From assembly GCA_019695215.1 (NCBI GenBank), contig JAIBAK010000025.1, positions 1 through 48,635 on the forward strand: 48,635 nucleotides of DNA. Direction: 5' to 3'. The position numbers were made by a program, and so were the translations under genes. Under the pieces are notes generated by a model. That model searched no databases, was not told the origin of the DNA, and was given only the letters and a program-made list of their open reading frames with translations. Shown in pieces: positions 26,213-35,233 of the stretch; position 1 is the stretch's first letter; the number at the start of each line of letters is the position of its first letter. This DNA comes from Bacteroidia bacterium. Lineage in GTDB: Bacteria; Bacteroidota; Bacteroidia; UKL13-3.

Positions 26213-26294
26213 AAGGCCTTAAACTGACTTGCATCATGTTCCTGTTGCCCCGGGCTGCTGTTTCTTTGCAACCTGAAATTTTAAATATTACCAT

Positions 26295-27578
26295 ATGAAA
26301 AAGTTTTTACTCGCTTTATCGATTAGTATCAGTGCGGCCGTTTCGGCCCAAACAGTTGATACCATTTATTGTACTCCGGGATTTGCTGCCCGCACCTACT
26401 ACCGACTCAGCAATAACGTACAAACAGCAACTCCCCTTACCAACTGGCAAATAGCAGTTCCTGTAAGAGCTTCCGCTTTCCCAAATAATCCGATTGTTGG
26501 CACATCGCTCCGCTACAACGGAGGAGCCGGAATGAAGCTATACCGTGTTCCCGGAAAAACCGTAGCCGATTACTCTGCCCCATTAGATACTACAGGAATG
26601 AGTAACTGGCCTAACCTTATTGACCCGGATACCACATGGGATATTGGTGCTTTTAATGCCAACAAATCATCCGATATTTTCAACTTTGGATGGGGTACCT
26701 ACAACCAGAACTCTCATGATGTAGTAGGCGATTCCATGTATCTTTTAAAAATTTATAATTCACCGAACTTCTTCTATAAAAAATTCATCATAGAACGTTT
26801 AGCCTATGATACGCTGTGGATGATGAAATGGTCAAACATTGATGGTTCATCGCCCGACAGCATTACCATTAATAAAAAAGATTTCGCAGGTAAAAACTTT
26901 GTATACCTGAATGTGCTCTCTAAAAATGTGCTCGATAATGAGCCGCAAAGCAGTAACTGGGATTTATTGTTCGGGCGCTATGCCACTTCAGTTACCTTAT
27001 TCTCGCAAACTATTAATGATTATCCTGTGGTAGGTGCACTAAGCAATCTGGGAGTGCAGGTAGCCGAAGCCCGCGGAGTTGACAAAACAACCGCGCACAA
27101 TTTTGCCTACCGCAACAGCTATACAAAAAATATTTCTGAAATTGGCTGGGACTGGAAAGCTGTGATGACATCGGCATTAGTTGATTCATTGTGCTATTTT
27201 GTAAAGGCAAAAGACAATAATATATACAAACTTATTTTCACCTACTATGGCGGAAATACCAATGGGAAAATTGCCATCTCAGTACAAGGTCTGGGCACTT
27301 CCGTAAAAGAAGAAAATCCGTATGCTAGCAGCTTTTCCGTATATCCAAATCCAACAAGTACCACAGCCACTCTTGTTTTCAGCAATAATGCAGGAAATAA
27401 GCAACAAACTGTTCGTGTATTTGACATTACAGGCAAACAATGGATAACCACAACCATTGAAAGCACAGCCGGATTAAATACCAATGAAATTGATTTAAGT
27501 CATTTGCCAAAAGGGCTCTACTTAATAAGCCTGCAGGCCGGTGACTACACCATCCAACAACGTGTGCTGGTAAAATAA
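26295..27578 (+). CDS. HmuY-like protein with T9SS sorting domain
   Basis: 427 aa. Signal peptide MKKFLLALSISISAAVSAQ, then a long beta-rich region and a C-terminal sorting domain (SFSVYPNPTSTTATLVF ... LPKGLYLISLQAGDYTIQQRVLVK). The middle (about 165-335) shares order and motifs with the lipoprotein encoded two genes downstream: NFVYLNVLS, NWDLLFGRYAT, YPVVGALSNLGVQVAEARGVD and ISEIGWDWKAV, all features of the HmuY hemophore family. HmuY proteins pick up heme and hand it to a TonB-dependent receptor, here the next gene, 1 nt downstream. Export by T9SS instead of a lipid anchor is notable. The ligand is family inference, and no heme-ligating residue can be pointed to with confidence. Confidence 0.72.
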   Translation: MKKFLLALSISISAAVSAQTVDTIYCTPGFAARTYYRLSNNVQTATPLTNWQIAVPVRASAFPNNPIVGTSLRYNGGAGMKLYRVPGKTVADYSAPLDTTGMSNWPNLIDPDTTWDIGAFNANKSSDIFNFGWGTYNQNSHDVVGDSMYLLKIYNSPNFFYKKFIIERLAYDTLWMMKWSNIDGSSPDSITINKKDFAGKNFVYLNVLSKNVLDNEPQSSNWDLLFGRYATSVTLFSQTINDYPVVGALSNLGVQVAEARGVDKTTAHNFAYRNSYTKNISEIGWDWKAVMTSALVDSLCYFVKAKDNNIYKLIFTYYGGNTNGKIAISVQGLGTSVKEENPYASSFSVYPNPTSTTATLVFSNNAGNKQQTVRVFDITGKQWITTTIESTAGLNTNEIDLSHLPKGLYLISLQAGDYTIQQRVLVK

Positions 27579-27579
27579 G

Positions 27580-29805
27580 ATGCGCTTTAAGCTGCTTCTG
27601 TTTTTAATGCTGAATGGCTGTTTGATTGCTCATGCTCAAACAGCCATTCAGGTATTAAACGCCACAACCAAATTGCCCGTAGCCGATGCTTTTGTGTACT
27701 ACGTGCAACTTGGAAGCAGCAAAAACAACCAATACCTCGCATTTGCCGACTCGCTGGGGAAAACCCAGATTTCACTTAAGGGAACATCGCTGGTACGCAT
27801 CCATTTTCCAGGATACGAAGTATTGTTTGACACCCTGCAACCCGGCACTGCTTTTAAAGTTTATCATCTTAAAGAAATAAATAAAATCCTTGATCAGGTG
27901 GTAGTAACTGGGCAGTACGATTTGAGAACAGCCGACCAATCGGCTATAAAAATAAATGTGATTAATTCGGCCAGGATTGAAAAACAGGCCGCCCAAAACT
28001 TAGGCCAGTTACTCAGCAACGAATTAAATATTCGGGTAGCTAATGATGCTTTCATGGGAAGCAGTATGAGTATGCAGGGCATCAGCGGACAAAATATAAA
28101 AATTTTACTTGACGGAGTTCCCCTTACGGGACGCATGAACGGCAATATTGATATGAGCCAGATGATGCTGAATAATGTGGAACGCATTGAATTGATTGAA
28201 GGTCCAATGAGTGTGATATATGGTACAGATGCATTGGGCGGGGTAATCAACATTATCACCAAAAAAGATATTAGCCCTTATCTTCCGGTTACCATCAACA
28301 GCTATATTGAAAGCATAGGGCATTACAATTTTGACGGACGATTGGCACAAACTTTTAAATCCAACAAGCTGATTGTATCGGGAGGGCGTTATTTTTTTCG
28401 CGGATTTACGCTAGACGAAAACAACCGTGTAAAACCCTGGAAACCCAAAGAGCAGGTATTTGGTGATATTACTTATACCTTTCGTACAGGGAAGATGCAG
28501 CACCGTTTTTATTCGCAGGTTTACCATGAGAAACTTATTTGCCGCGGGTCGGCCACCATTACACCATACGAAGCTTATGCCTTTGACGATTTTTACTTGA
28601 GCTGGCGCAACACCAGTTCGCTGTACAGCGACCGGTATTTTAAAAACGGATCTTCCGTTTCTTTTATCAATTCGTATGGGTGGTACAACCGGCAAAAAGA
28701 AACTTACAACCGAAATCTGGTAACCTTACAGGACACCCGTATAAACAACGCCACCCAGCAGGATACAAATGCCTTTATTCACTGGTTGTCCAGAGGCATT
28801 TTCAGTTCGCACAAAGTAACTTCAACATTCAATTTTCAGGCGGGCTATGATGTAAACTATGAAAGTGGAAAAGGACGAAGACTAACCAATAACAAACAGG
28901 AAATGCTTGATGCCGCTTTGTTTGCTACAGCCGAATACAAACCTGTGTCGCGTGTAATAATTAGGCCGGGATTACGTGCAGCCTACAACTCACGTTTTAT
29001 GGTTCCGGTTCTACCCTCGCTTCATGTGAAATTAGATATTACCAAAAATATATTTTTGCGCTGCTCGTATGCCCGTGGTTACCGTGCTCCCTCACTCAAA
29101 GAAATGAACCTCGACTTTGTTGATATTAACCACAACATACAGGGAAATCCAAATCTGAAAGCCGAAACATCCGATAATTACCAAACTTCTTTGCAATGGA
29201 TGCACCGCAATGCTAACAAGGTTTACAGAGTAGATTTCTCTGCCTTTTACAACCACATCAGCGATATGATTTCGCTGGCCATAACTAATTTGGGAACCAT
29301 GCAATATACCTACATCAATATTGATGAGTTTCGCTCGGCAGGCGGTGTGATAAATGCCGAAATTCGTTCAGCCGTTTATTCTGTTTCGGTAGGAGCTTCT
29401 TATCTAGGCCGAAGCAATCAGTTTGCAGGCGGCACTCACCTGCCTTTTGTGTACACACCTGAATTCAGAAGTAATTTTACCTACGTGCTTCCGTACATAA
29501 AAACAGATTTCGCAGTATTTTACAAATACAACGGAAAACAACTGGCCTATGCGCTGAATGAGGCAAATAAACCAATACAAACTCATATTAATGCGTTTAG
29601 CATGCTTGATATGAATCTGGCTAAACGTATATGGAACAACCAGCTTTACGTGGCAGCTGGATGTAAAAATCTGCTCAATATTGTGAACATTAACAGCACA
29701 GCCAATACAGGAGTGCACAGCAGCAGTAACGGAAACATGCTTATGGGCACCGGTCGTTCGTATTTTGTAACGGTTAAATGGAATTTAGGATGGAAAAAAG
29801 CATAG
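27580..29805 (+). CDS. TonB-dependent outer-membrane receptor (HmuR-like context)
   Basis: 741 aa. Signal peptide (LLLFLMLNGCLIAHAQ), a short carboxypeptidase-like regulatory domain (AIQVLNATTKLPVADAFVYY, about 20-100), a plug domain (QVVVTGQYD, LLDGVPLTGRMNG, IELIEGPMSVIYGTDALGGVINIITKK, about 105-220) and a 22-strand barrel ending in aromatic FVTVKWNLGW. IRPGLRAAYN and YARGYRAPSLKEMNLDF match the FRAP/NPNL region (GNPNLKAETS) typical of heme and siderophore receptors. It is flanked on both sides by HmuY-like genes in one operon, so heme or a related ligand is the best guess. ATG start. Confidence 0.92.
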   Translation: MRFKLLLFLMLNGCLIAHAQTAIQVLNATTKLPVADAFVYYVQLGSSKNNQYLAFADSLGKTQISLKGTSLVRIHFPGYEVLFDTLQPGTAFKVYHLKEINKILDQVVVTGQYDLRTADQSAIKINVINSARIEKQAAQNLGQLLSNELNIRVANDAFMGSSMSMQGISGQNIKILLDGVPLTGRMNGNIDMSQMMLNNVERIELIEGPMSVIYGTDALGGVINIITKKDISPYLPVTINSYIESIGHYNFDGRLAQTFKSNKLIVSGGRYFFRGFTLDENNRVKPWKPKEQVFGDITYTFRTGKMQHRFYSQVYHEKLICRGSATITPYEAYAFDDFYLSWRNTSSLYSDRYFKNGSSVSFINSYGWYNRQKETYNRNLVTLQDTRINNATQQDTNAFIHWLSRGIFSSHKVTSTFNFQAGYDVNYESGKGRRLTNNKQEMLDAALFATAEYKPVSRVIIRPGLRAAYNSRFMVPVLPSLHVKLDITKNIFLRCSYARGYRAPSLKEMNLDFVDINHNIQGNPNLKAETSDNYQTSLQWMHRNANKVYRVDFSAFYNHISDMISLAITNLGTMQYTYINIDEFRSAGGVINAEIRSAVYSVSVGASYLGRSNQFAGGTHLPFVYTPEFRSNFTYVLPYIKTDFAVFYKYNGKQLAYALNEANKPIQTHINAFSMLDMNLAKRIWNNQLYVAAGCKNLLNIVNINSTANTGVHSSSNGNMLMGTGRSYFVTVKWNLGWKKA

Positions 29806-30779
29806 GTAGTTTTCTTTTAGCTCTTGTTCTCTTTACCTCGTGCGAGAAAAAAGAAGAACCCGTTAAACTCCCTACGCGCGGATTGAGTATGGTTACTACC
29901 ATTGAAATGAAAGAAGATTATTCGCAGCAGGTATGTTTTAATTTAGAAACAGGAGCAAAATTTACTTCGGCCACTTATGGGTGGGATCTTGCTTTTGACA
30001 ACCGAAACGGAAGCAACCTGATTATAATGAACACCGGAAAAGATGTGAAGGCATGGGTAAGCAACGATACCGGATTTGCGGCAGTAACTTCGACCAATGG
30101 TATTAACTTTGACTGGGACCGCTCAGGTGCAGAGTATGATTCATTGATTATAAAAGACCGGTGGCTGAACAACGGACAGTGTAACCACAAACTTATTTTA
30201 CTTGATTTAAGCAATCTGGAACCTGCCGATAAGAGGTATAAAAAAATGCAGGTTACCAGCGTAAACGCCACGCATTATACCTTAAGGCTGGCTAATATAA
30301 ACGGCAGTGATGAACAAACAGTGACCATCATCAGGCAGACGGGCCAAAACTTTACCTATTTTTCATTCAATCCGCAGCCAGAGCAAAAGGCCTGTGAACC
30401 CGCTTCACTAAGCTGGCATCTTATGTTTACCCGATACAAAACCTGGGTAAGTGCACTTGGCACTACTATTCCCTACAATGTAACCGGAGTGTGGCTAAAT
30501 CCTGAAGGCGTAAGCTGCACCAGACTGGTGGATATTCCTTTTGAGCTTATTACTTATGAAAACGTTAAAAACATTTCACTACAAAACAAACGCGATGCTG
30601 TGGGTTACGAATGGAAAGGGTTCGACTTTGACTTTACCAACGGAAATTATAAAATTTTCAGTAACTGGACCTATATCATCAAAGATGCCAGCGGCACTTA
30701 CTTTAAAATGCGTTTCCTCGATTTTTATGACGCCAACCACCACAAAGGGTTCCCCAAAATTGAGTATCAGAAACTTTAG
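29790..30779 (+). CDS. HmuY-family surface lipoprotein
   Basis: 329 aa from ATG 29790 (an alternative in-frame ATG is at 29778). Lipobox LFTSC gives a lipidated N-terminus followed by an acidic/basic linker KKEEPVK. The domain shows the HmuY pattern: YGWDLAFDNRNGSNLIIMN, FTYFSF, LSWHLMFTRYKTWV, IPYNVTGVWLNPEGVS, NKRDAVGYEWKGFDF, ending in YIIKDASGTYFKMRFLDFYD. The gene overlaps the receptor stop by 16 nt, so it is translationally coupled. It probably sits on the outer face of the outer membrane and feeds ligand to the receptor, alongside its T9SS-tagged relative. Confidence 0.82.
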   Translation: MEKSIGSFLLALVLFTSCEKKEEPVKLPTRGLSMVTTIEMKEDYSQQVCFNLETGAKFTSATYGWDLAFDNRNGSNLIIMNTGKDVKAWVSNDTGFAAVTSTNGINFDWDRSGAEYDSLIIKDRWLNNGQCNHKLILLDLSNLEPADKRYKKMQVTSVNATHYTLRLANINGSDEQTVTIIRQTGQNFTYFSFNPQPEQKACEPASLSWHLMFTRYKTWVSALGTTIPYNVTGVWLNPEGVSCTRLVDIPFELITYENVKNISLQNKRDAVGYEWKGFDFDFTNGNYKIFSNWTYIIKDASGTYFKMRFLDFYDANHHKGFPKIEYQKL

Positions 30780-30854
30780 GTCTGTTCTGGCGGGTTTTAT
30801 CGTTTCAGGAAACCTTTGTATCTTAGCAGCCTTATTTTTACATAAATTTTTGTT

Positions 30855-31508
30855 ATGAAATTGCTCCGTTGGTTTATTCTTTACCGTTTAATACTGGGTT
30901 TTGTGGTGATTGCCCTTGGTGGTGTACTGCAGGTTTATGAGGGCTTCTGGCCAGCTTTTCCGCTCTATTTACTTGGTGTTATTTTTATTCTCATGCATTA
31001 TACCATTGGACCTATGCGATTGGTGCAGCTTTCTATTGAAGAAGATGACCCCGATGCCGCCATTGCCCATCTGAATAAGATTAAATACCCTAAGTTATTA
31101 TTTAAACCCATACGCCAAAGTTACTATATGCTTCAGTCAAACCTGGCCTTTGCGGGAAAAGACTTAGATAAAGCCGAAGAGCACCTGCGCAAAAGTTTAA
31201 ATACAAAAAGTACCCTGCTGAAAGAACAGGAAGGAGTTCAATACCTGCAATTAGGAATGATTGCCATGCAAAAAGGCGATTCGAAAGCTGCACGCGAAAA
31301 TTTAAAGCTTGCGTTGCAAAAAGGCTTACCCGATGATGATAATAAAGCTGCCGCCTACCTGCAATTAGCCACACTGGAAATTCAGCGCAGGCAAAATAAA
31401 ATTGGAAAAGATTATTTCCGTAAAGCAAAAATGCTGAAACCAAAAACCAAAGAGGTGAAATCACAAATTGCAGATATGGAAAAATACATGGCTCGGATTC
31501 CCGGGTAG
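30855..31508 (+). CDS. Membrane-anchored TPR protein
   Basis: 217 aa. Two hydrophobic helices at the N-terminus (FILYRLILGFVVIALGGVL and FPLYLLGVIFILMHYTIG) are followed by about 150 soluble residues with TPR-like helix pairs: SYYMLQSNLAFAGKDLDKAEEHLRKSL, GVQYLQLGMIAMQKGDSKAARENLKLAL, AAAYLQLATLEIQRRQNKIGKDYFRKA. TPR repeats bind partner proteins; the partner is unknown. It starts 75 nt after the lipoprotein gene, and the stop almost touches the converging glycosyltransferase gene (2 nt apart). An AACCTTTG sequence at 30811 may be a weak -7 element. Confidence 0.78.
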   Translation: MKLLRWFILYRLILGFVVIALGGVLQVYEGFWPAFPLYLLGVIFILMHYTIGPMRLVQLSIEEDDPDAAIAHLNKIKYPKLLFKPIRQSYYMLQSNLAFAGKDLDKAEEHLRKSLNTKSTLLKEQEGVQYLQLGMIAMQKGDSKAARENLKLALQKGLPDDDNKAAAYLQLATLEIQRRQNKIGKDYFRKAKMLKPKTKEVKSQIADMEKYMARIPG

Positions 31509-31510
31509 TT

Positions 31511-32680
31511 TTATTTTTTTAGCCCGACTTTTTCAATAGAGTCCCACACCCCCGTGGCAGTTTTTTCCCAGCTGAATTTAGTTTTTTGAACTGCTCCTTT
31601 TGCAATTAAACCGGCTCTCAGTTTTTCGTCCTTTGCCAGTTGAATCATGGCATCTTTGATACTCTCAACCGAAAAGGGGTTCACCAATAATGCTGCATCA
31701 CCTGCCACCTCGGGCATTGAGGTAACTCCCGAACAAATTACAGGTATTCCGGCATGCATGGCTTCAAGAATGGGGATACCGAAACCTTCAAAATAAGAAA
31801 CGTAGGTAAGAGCAAGAGCCGAACCCATTACATTACCAAGATCTTCGCTGCTCAATCGACCGGTGAACACTACATCCTCTTTAAATTTCATCTCTTCAAA
31901 AATGGCCTCGAGTTCCTGTGTTTTCCATGCTTTGCGACCTACTATTACCAGCTTTATACCCGACCCATACGATTTTCGGAACGCATCAAAGGCCTTGAGT
32001 AAATTACCTATGTTTTTACGTGGCTGAATGGCTCCCACATAGAGGAAATATGCGTGATCTTTCGTAAACCTCCTTCGGGTAAATTGTTTAATTTCTTCGC
32101 TAACGGGTTTAAAAGAAGGTGCCGCTCCGGGATATACAAGGTCAATTTTTTCGGAAGGTATGGAATACAACTCTACAATATCCTTTTTGGTATATTCAGA
32201 AATAGTAATGATGCGTTGCGCGCGCATGGCAAACTGAGGAAAAAACTTAGTGTAGTACCACGCCCCCGATTTGCTTATATCCTCGGGGTAATGCTCAAAT
32301 GCTAAGTCGTGCAATACCTGCACCTGCGGCACATTGGTGCGCAAAGAAAGATATCCATCGGGCGAAAAAAACAAATCGGCTTTGTGTTTTTTAAGCAACC
32401 TTGGTATGCTGTATTGAAAATAAACATAGTATAAATACGGATGTCTTGCCTGCGGAAAAGCAACCACCGGCTTCACATTGGGTGCATAGATGTATTCGTC
32501 AGAAAACTTGCGGTCGAAAATAAAGATAAACTCATGCTCAGGATGATTGCGCACCAGCCGTTGCAGGGTTTCGTGCTGAAAGGTGCCTATGCCTTCCAGT
32601 TTGTCCTTTAAAAGAAATCGGGTATTTACTGCTATTTTCAACCGTGGCAAATTAGTAAAATCTGCGTGGATAATTGCCAT
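31511..32680 (-). CDS. Glycosyltransferase family 4 (GT-B) enzyme
   Basis: 389 aa, GT-B fold. The N-terminal half opens LKIAVNTRFLLKDKLEGIGTF with a glycine-containing acceptor loop. The C-terminal half has FLYVGAIQPRKNIGNLLKAF, VFTGRLSSEDLGNVMGSALALTYVS and the nucleotide-sugar site FEGFGIPILEAMHAGIPVICS, with the E-x7-E pair typical of GT4. It likely adds a sugar during surface polysaccharide assembly in the cytoplasm. It is divergent from the flippase gene 33 nt away, so the cluster probably shares a regulatory region; donor and acceptor are unknown. Confidence 0.9.
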   Translation of the reverse strand: MAIIHADFTNLPRLKIAVNTRFLLKDKLEGIGTFQHETLQRLVRNHPEHEFIFIFDRKFSDEYIYAPNVKPVVAFPQARHPYLYYVYFQYSIPRLLKKHKADLFFSPDGYLSLRTNVPQVQVLHDLAFEHYPEDISKSGAWYYTKFFPQFAMRAQRIITISEYTKKDIVELYSIPSEKIDLVYPGAAPSFKPVSEEIKQFTRRRFTKDHAYFLYVGAIQPRKNIGNLLKAFDAFRKSYGSGIKLVIVGRKAWKTQELEAIFEEMKFKEDVVFTGRLSSEDLGNVMGSALALTYVSYFEGFGIPILEAMHAGIPVICSGVTSMPEVAGDAALLVNPFSVESIKDAMIQLAKDEKLRAGLIAKGAVQKTKFSWEKTATGVWDSIEKVGLKK

Positions 32681-32703
32681 TTCAGTTAGTATTACTATCT
32701 TTC
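32674..32703 (+). promoter_or_regulatory. Promoter of the flippase-Wzz-Wzy operon
   Basis: TTG (32674-32676), 19 bp, TATCTTTC (32696-32703), one base off the Bacteroidota consensus. It is 10 nt from the flippase ATG and overlaps the start of the divergent GT4 gene. Confidence 0.4.
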
Positions 32704-32713
32704 CGAGCGTATT

Positions 32714-34159
32714 ATGGTAAAGAAATTTTTCGGCAACCTGTTGCTATTAGTATTCGCCAACCTGCTTATTAAACCTTTGTGGGTGCTTGGCATTGACCGC
32801 ACGGTACAAAACCTGATGGGTACCGAGGCGTATGGCCGCTACTACGAACTGTTTAACACTACTTTTTTGCTGGCCATTTTACTTGACATGGGCATTAACA
32901 ACTACAACAGCAAAGTGATTGCCCGCCATCCGCAACTCATTGGCAAAAACCTGTCGGGCATTTTGGTGGTAAAACTGCTGCTGGCCGCTGCGTATCTGCT
33001 CATCACCCTGCTTATCGGCTTATTTTCGGGATATACCGGCATACAAATGTACCTGCTGCTGCTGTTGTGTTTTAACCAGATTTTATCGTGGTATATTTTA
33101 TACCTGCGCACCAATATTTCGGCTCTGCAGTTATTTAAAACCGATACGTTTCTGTCGGTACTCGACCGTCTGCTGATGATTGTTTTTTGCAGCATCCTGC
33201 TGTTTACTTCGTTGCGAAATAGTTTTCAAATAGCCTATTTCGTATATGCCCAAACGGTAGCTTACCTGATTACTGCCATAGTATGCCTGGTATTTGTAAG
33301 CAAACACACCACCCGGATTAAACTGGGCTGGAACTTTCCCTTACTTCTGGTAATTATTAAGCGCAGCTACCCCTATGCGCTGCTTGCTTTTCTGATGGTA
33401 GTTTACACCCGCATTGATGCCAAAATGATGTACCTGATTTTGCCCGACAGCGAAAGAGAAATAGGATTGTATGCAGCGGCCTATCGCCTGCTTGATGCGG
33501 TGAACATGCTGGGCATATTGGTAGCCTCCTTATTACTCCCCATTTTTTTAAAGATGCTGAAGCAAAAACAAAGTTTGGATAAATTGGTAAACTTTAGTTT
33601 TACACTGATAGTGCTTCCTGCTATTTTGCTGGCAGCTTATTCCTGGCAATACAAAGAGCAGGTGATGTCGGTTTTATACGTAAACACAGCTCCGCAAAGC
33701 GGAATGATTTTTTTGCTGCTCATGCTTTCTTTTATTCCCATATGCACTATTTATGTGTATGGCACCCTGCTTACAGCCAACGAAAATCTGAAGCTGTTAA
33801 ATAAAGTAGCACTGCTTAGTCTGCTGCTGAATATTATGCTCAACTTATGGCTCATTCCTCAGTATAAAGCTTTAGGAGCGGCCTGCACCTCATTGATTAC
33901 TCAAAGTTTTGTGGCTGGTTGCCACATGTTTTTTTCCTACCGGAAAGTAACGCTAAAAGTCAATCCCTTGTTGTGGTTGAAAATCGCCATAGCCGCAATT
34001 CTGCTGTTTGCCCTTGCAGGATGGCTGCGTACGGGTGCCCTGACCGGCTTAACCGCACTTATTTTACCTGCTGCTGCGGCCGGCATTATGGTGTTGGTAC
34101 TAAATCTGTTCGACCGTAAAAATGTGCTGAATATACTGAAAGGAAATATGCAGCGTTAA
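32714..34159 (+). CDS. Polysaccharide flippase (Wzx-like, MOP superfamily)
   Basis: 481-aa integral membrane protein with roughly 12-14 hydrophobic helices. The N-terminus (NLLLLVFANLLIKPLWVLGIDRTVQNLMGTEAYG, read in pieces) and DMGINNYNSKVIARHP match the oligosaccharide flippase pattern, as do AYRLLDAVNMLGILVAS and AACTSLITQSFV later on. It would move lipid-linked repeat units across the inner membrane. It is followed by chain-length and polymerase/ligase genes on the same strand, the classic Wzx/Wzy order. ATG start. Confidence 0.87.
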   Translation: MVKKFFGNLLLLVFANLLIKPLWVLGIDRTVQNLMGTEAYGRYYELFNTTFLLAILLDMGINNYNSKVIARHPQLIGKNLSGILVVKLLLAAAYLLITLLIGLFSGYTGIQMYLLLLLCFNQILSWYILYLRTNISALQLFKTDTFLSVLDRLLMIVFCSILLFTSLRNSFQIAYFVYAQTVAYLITAIVCLVFVSKHTTRIKLGWNFPLLLVIIKRSYPYALLAFLMVVYTRIDAKMMYLILPDSEREIGLYAAAYRLLDAVNMLGILVASLLLPIFLKMLKQKQSLDKLVNFSFTLIVLPAILLAAYSWQYKEQVMSVLYVNTAPQSGMIFLLLMLSFIPICTIYVYGTLLTANENLKLLNKVALLSLLLNIMLNLWLIPQYKALGAACTSLITQSFVAGCHMFFSYRKVTLKVNPLLWLKIAIAAILLFALAGWLRTGALTGLTALILPAAAAGIMVLVLNLFDRKNVLNILKGNMQR

Positions 34160-34176
34160 TCTACCGTCAAATAATG

Positions 34177-34184
34177 TATTTTTG
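34177..34184 (+). promoter_or_regulatory. Possible internal -7 element before the Wzz-like gene
   Basis: TATTTTTG matches TAnnTTTG and lies 14 nt before the ATG in the 39-bp gap after the flippase gene. No good TTG at -33. Could give extra expression of the downstream genes. Confidence 0.25.
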
Positions 34185-34198
34185 CTCAAATTGCTTTC

Positions 34199-35233
34199 AT
34201 GAACAATACACCCAATATCCATCATTTTGATCTGGTGAACATCGTGTACTTCCTTGTTCGCTGGTGGAAAAAAATTATGCTGGTAACACTGGCCGGAGCA
34301 GGTATTTCGGTAGTAGTTGCATTGCTGCTGCCTCCCAAATTTATGGCGCAGGCGGTGGTTTTTCCAACCTCCAACGGATCGTTTGCCGGTGCCTACCTCT
34401 CTGAAATTACTTCTAAAGATAAAGCGCAGGACCCGCTGGCTTTTGGCGAAGAAGAACATGCCGAACAGCTGCTTCAGATTTTGCAGTCGGATTTTGTGCG
34501 TGGTTCGGTGATTCGAAAATTCAAACTGATGGAGCACTATGAAATTAATCCGTCATCGAAAGGAGCCGAATTAAAATTAGCCAAACAATACGAAAGTAAT
34601 GTTAAAGTAAAACGCAATCAGTATTCGGCCATTGAAGTAACGGTGCTCGATAAAAATCCACAGTTTGCAGCCGACATTGCGAATGCAGTGGTAGCCTTTG
34701 CCGACACCGCCAAACGCGAAATGCTGCGCAGTTACTCGGCCCGTGCCTTTCATGATATGGAGAGCTACCTGAGCGAAAAGGAAGCCTATATTCAAGTGAT
34801 AAAAGATTCACTGAATGCGTTGGGTGAAAAAGGAATTATCTCGCCTGATGAGCAGGTGAAGGGTTTAATGGAACAGGCCGCCATTGCTGCTTCTCACAAC
34901 GACCAACGTACATTAAATTATATTGATGCCCGTATCAAATCTATTGGTGCCCTTTCGGGCGATTACTTCCGATACAACCGGCTGATGGTGGAAGAAGCAC
35001 AGAAGATGGCCGACCTCCGTAAAAAATACGAGCAGGCCGGAGCCAATATGAAATCGGAAATTGCCGCCAGCTTTGAAGTAAACAGAGCATACCCTCCCGG
35101 TGATCGTGCCTTTCCGGTGAGGTGGCTTATTGTGGTAGCCTCTACCCTTGCCACCTTTGTTACCACCTGTTTGGTATTGCTGATTTACGAACAACTTTAC
35201 CTTCCGGTTAAACAGCAGCTTGGCAACCACTAA
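34199..35233 (+). CDS. Polysaccharide chain-length determinant (Wzz/PCP family)
   Basis: 344 aa with the polysaccharide co-polymerase layout: cytoplasmic start (HHFDLVNIVYFLVRWWKK), membrane helix 1 (IMLVTLAGAGISVVVALLL, about 25-45), a large periplasmic part with long helices (KDSLNALGEKG, MEEAQKMADLRKKYEQAG), and membrane helix 2 near the end (WLIVVASTLATFVTTCLVLLIYE) preceded by the Pro-rich AYPPGDRAFPVRW. No kinase domain is fused. It controls chain length with the next gene's polymerase. ATG start; its stop overlaps the next start (TAATG). Confidence 0.88.
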   Translation: MNNTPNIHHFDLVNIVYFLVRWWKKIMLVTLAGAGISVVVALLLPPKFMAQAVVFPTSNGSFAGAYLSEITSKDKAQDPLAFGEEEHAEQLLQILQSDFVRGSVIRKFKLMEHYEINPSSKGAELKLAKQYESNVKVKRNQYSAIEVTVLDKNPQFAADIANAVVAFADTAKREMLRSYSARAFHDMESYLSEKEAYIQVIKDSLNALGEKGIISPDEQVKGLMEQAAIAASHNDQRTLNYIDARIKSIGALSGDYFRYNRLMVEEAQKMADLRKKYEQAGANMKSEIAASFEVNRAYPPGDRAFPVRWLIVVASTLATFVTTCLVLLIYEQLYLPVKQQLGNH

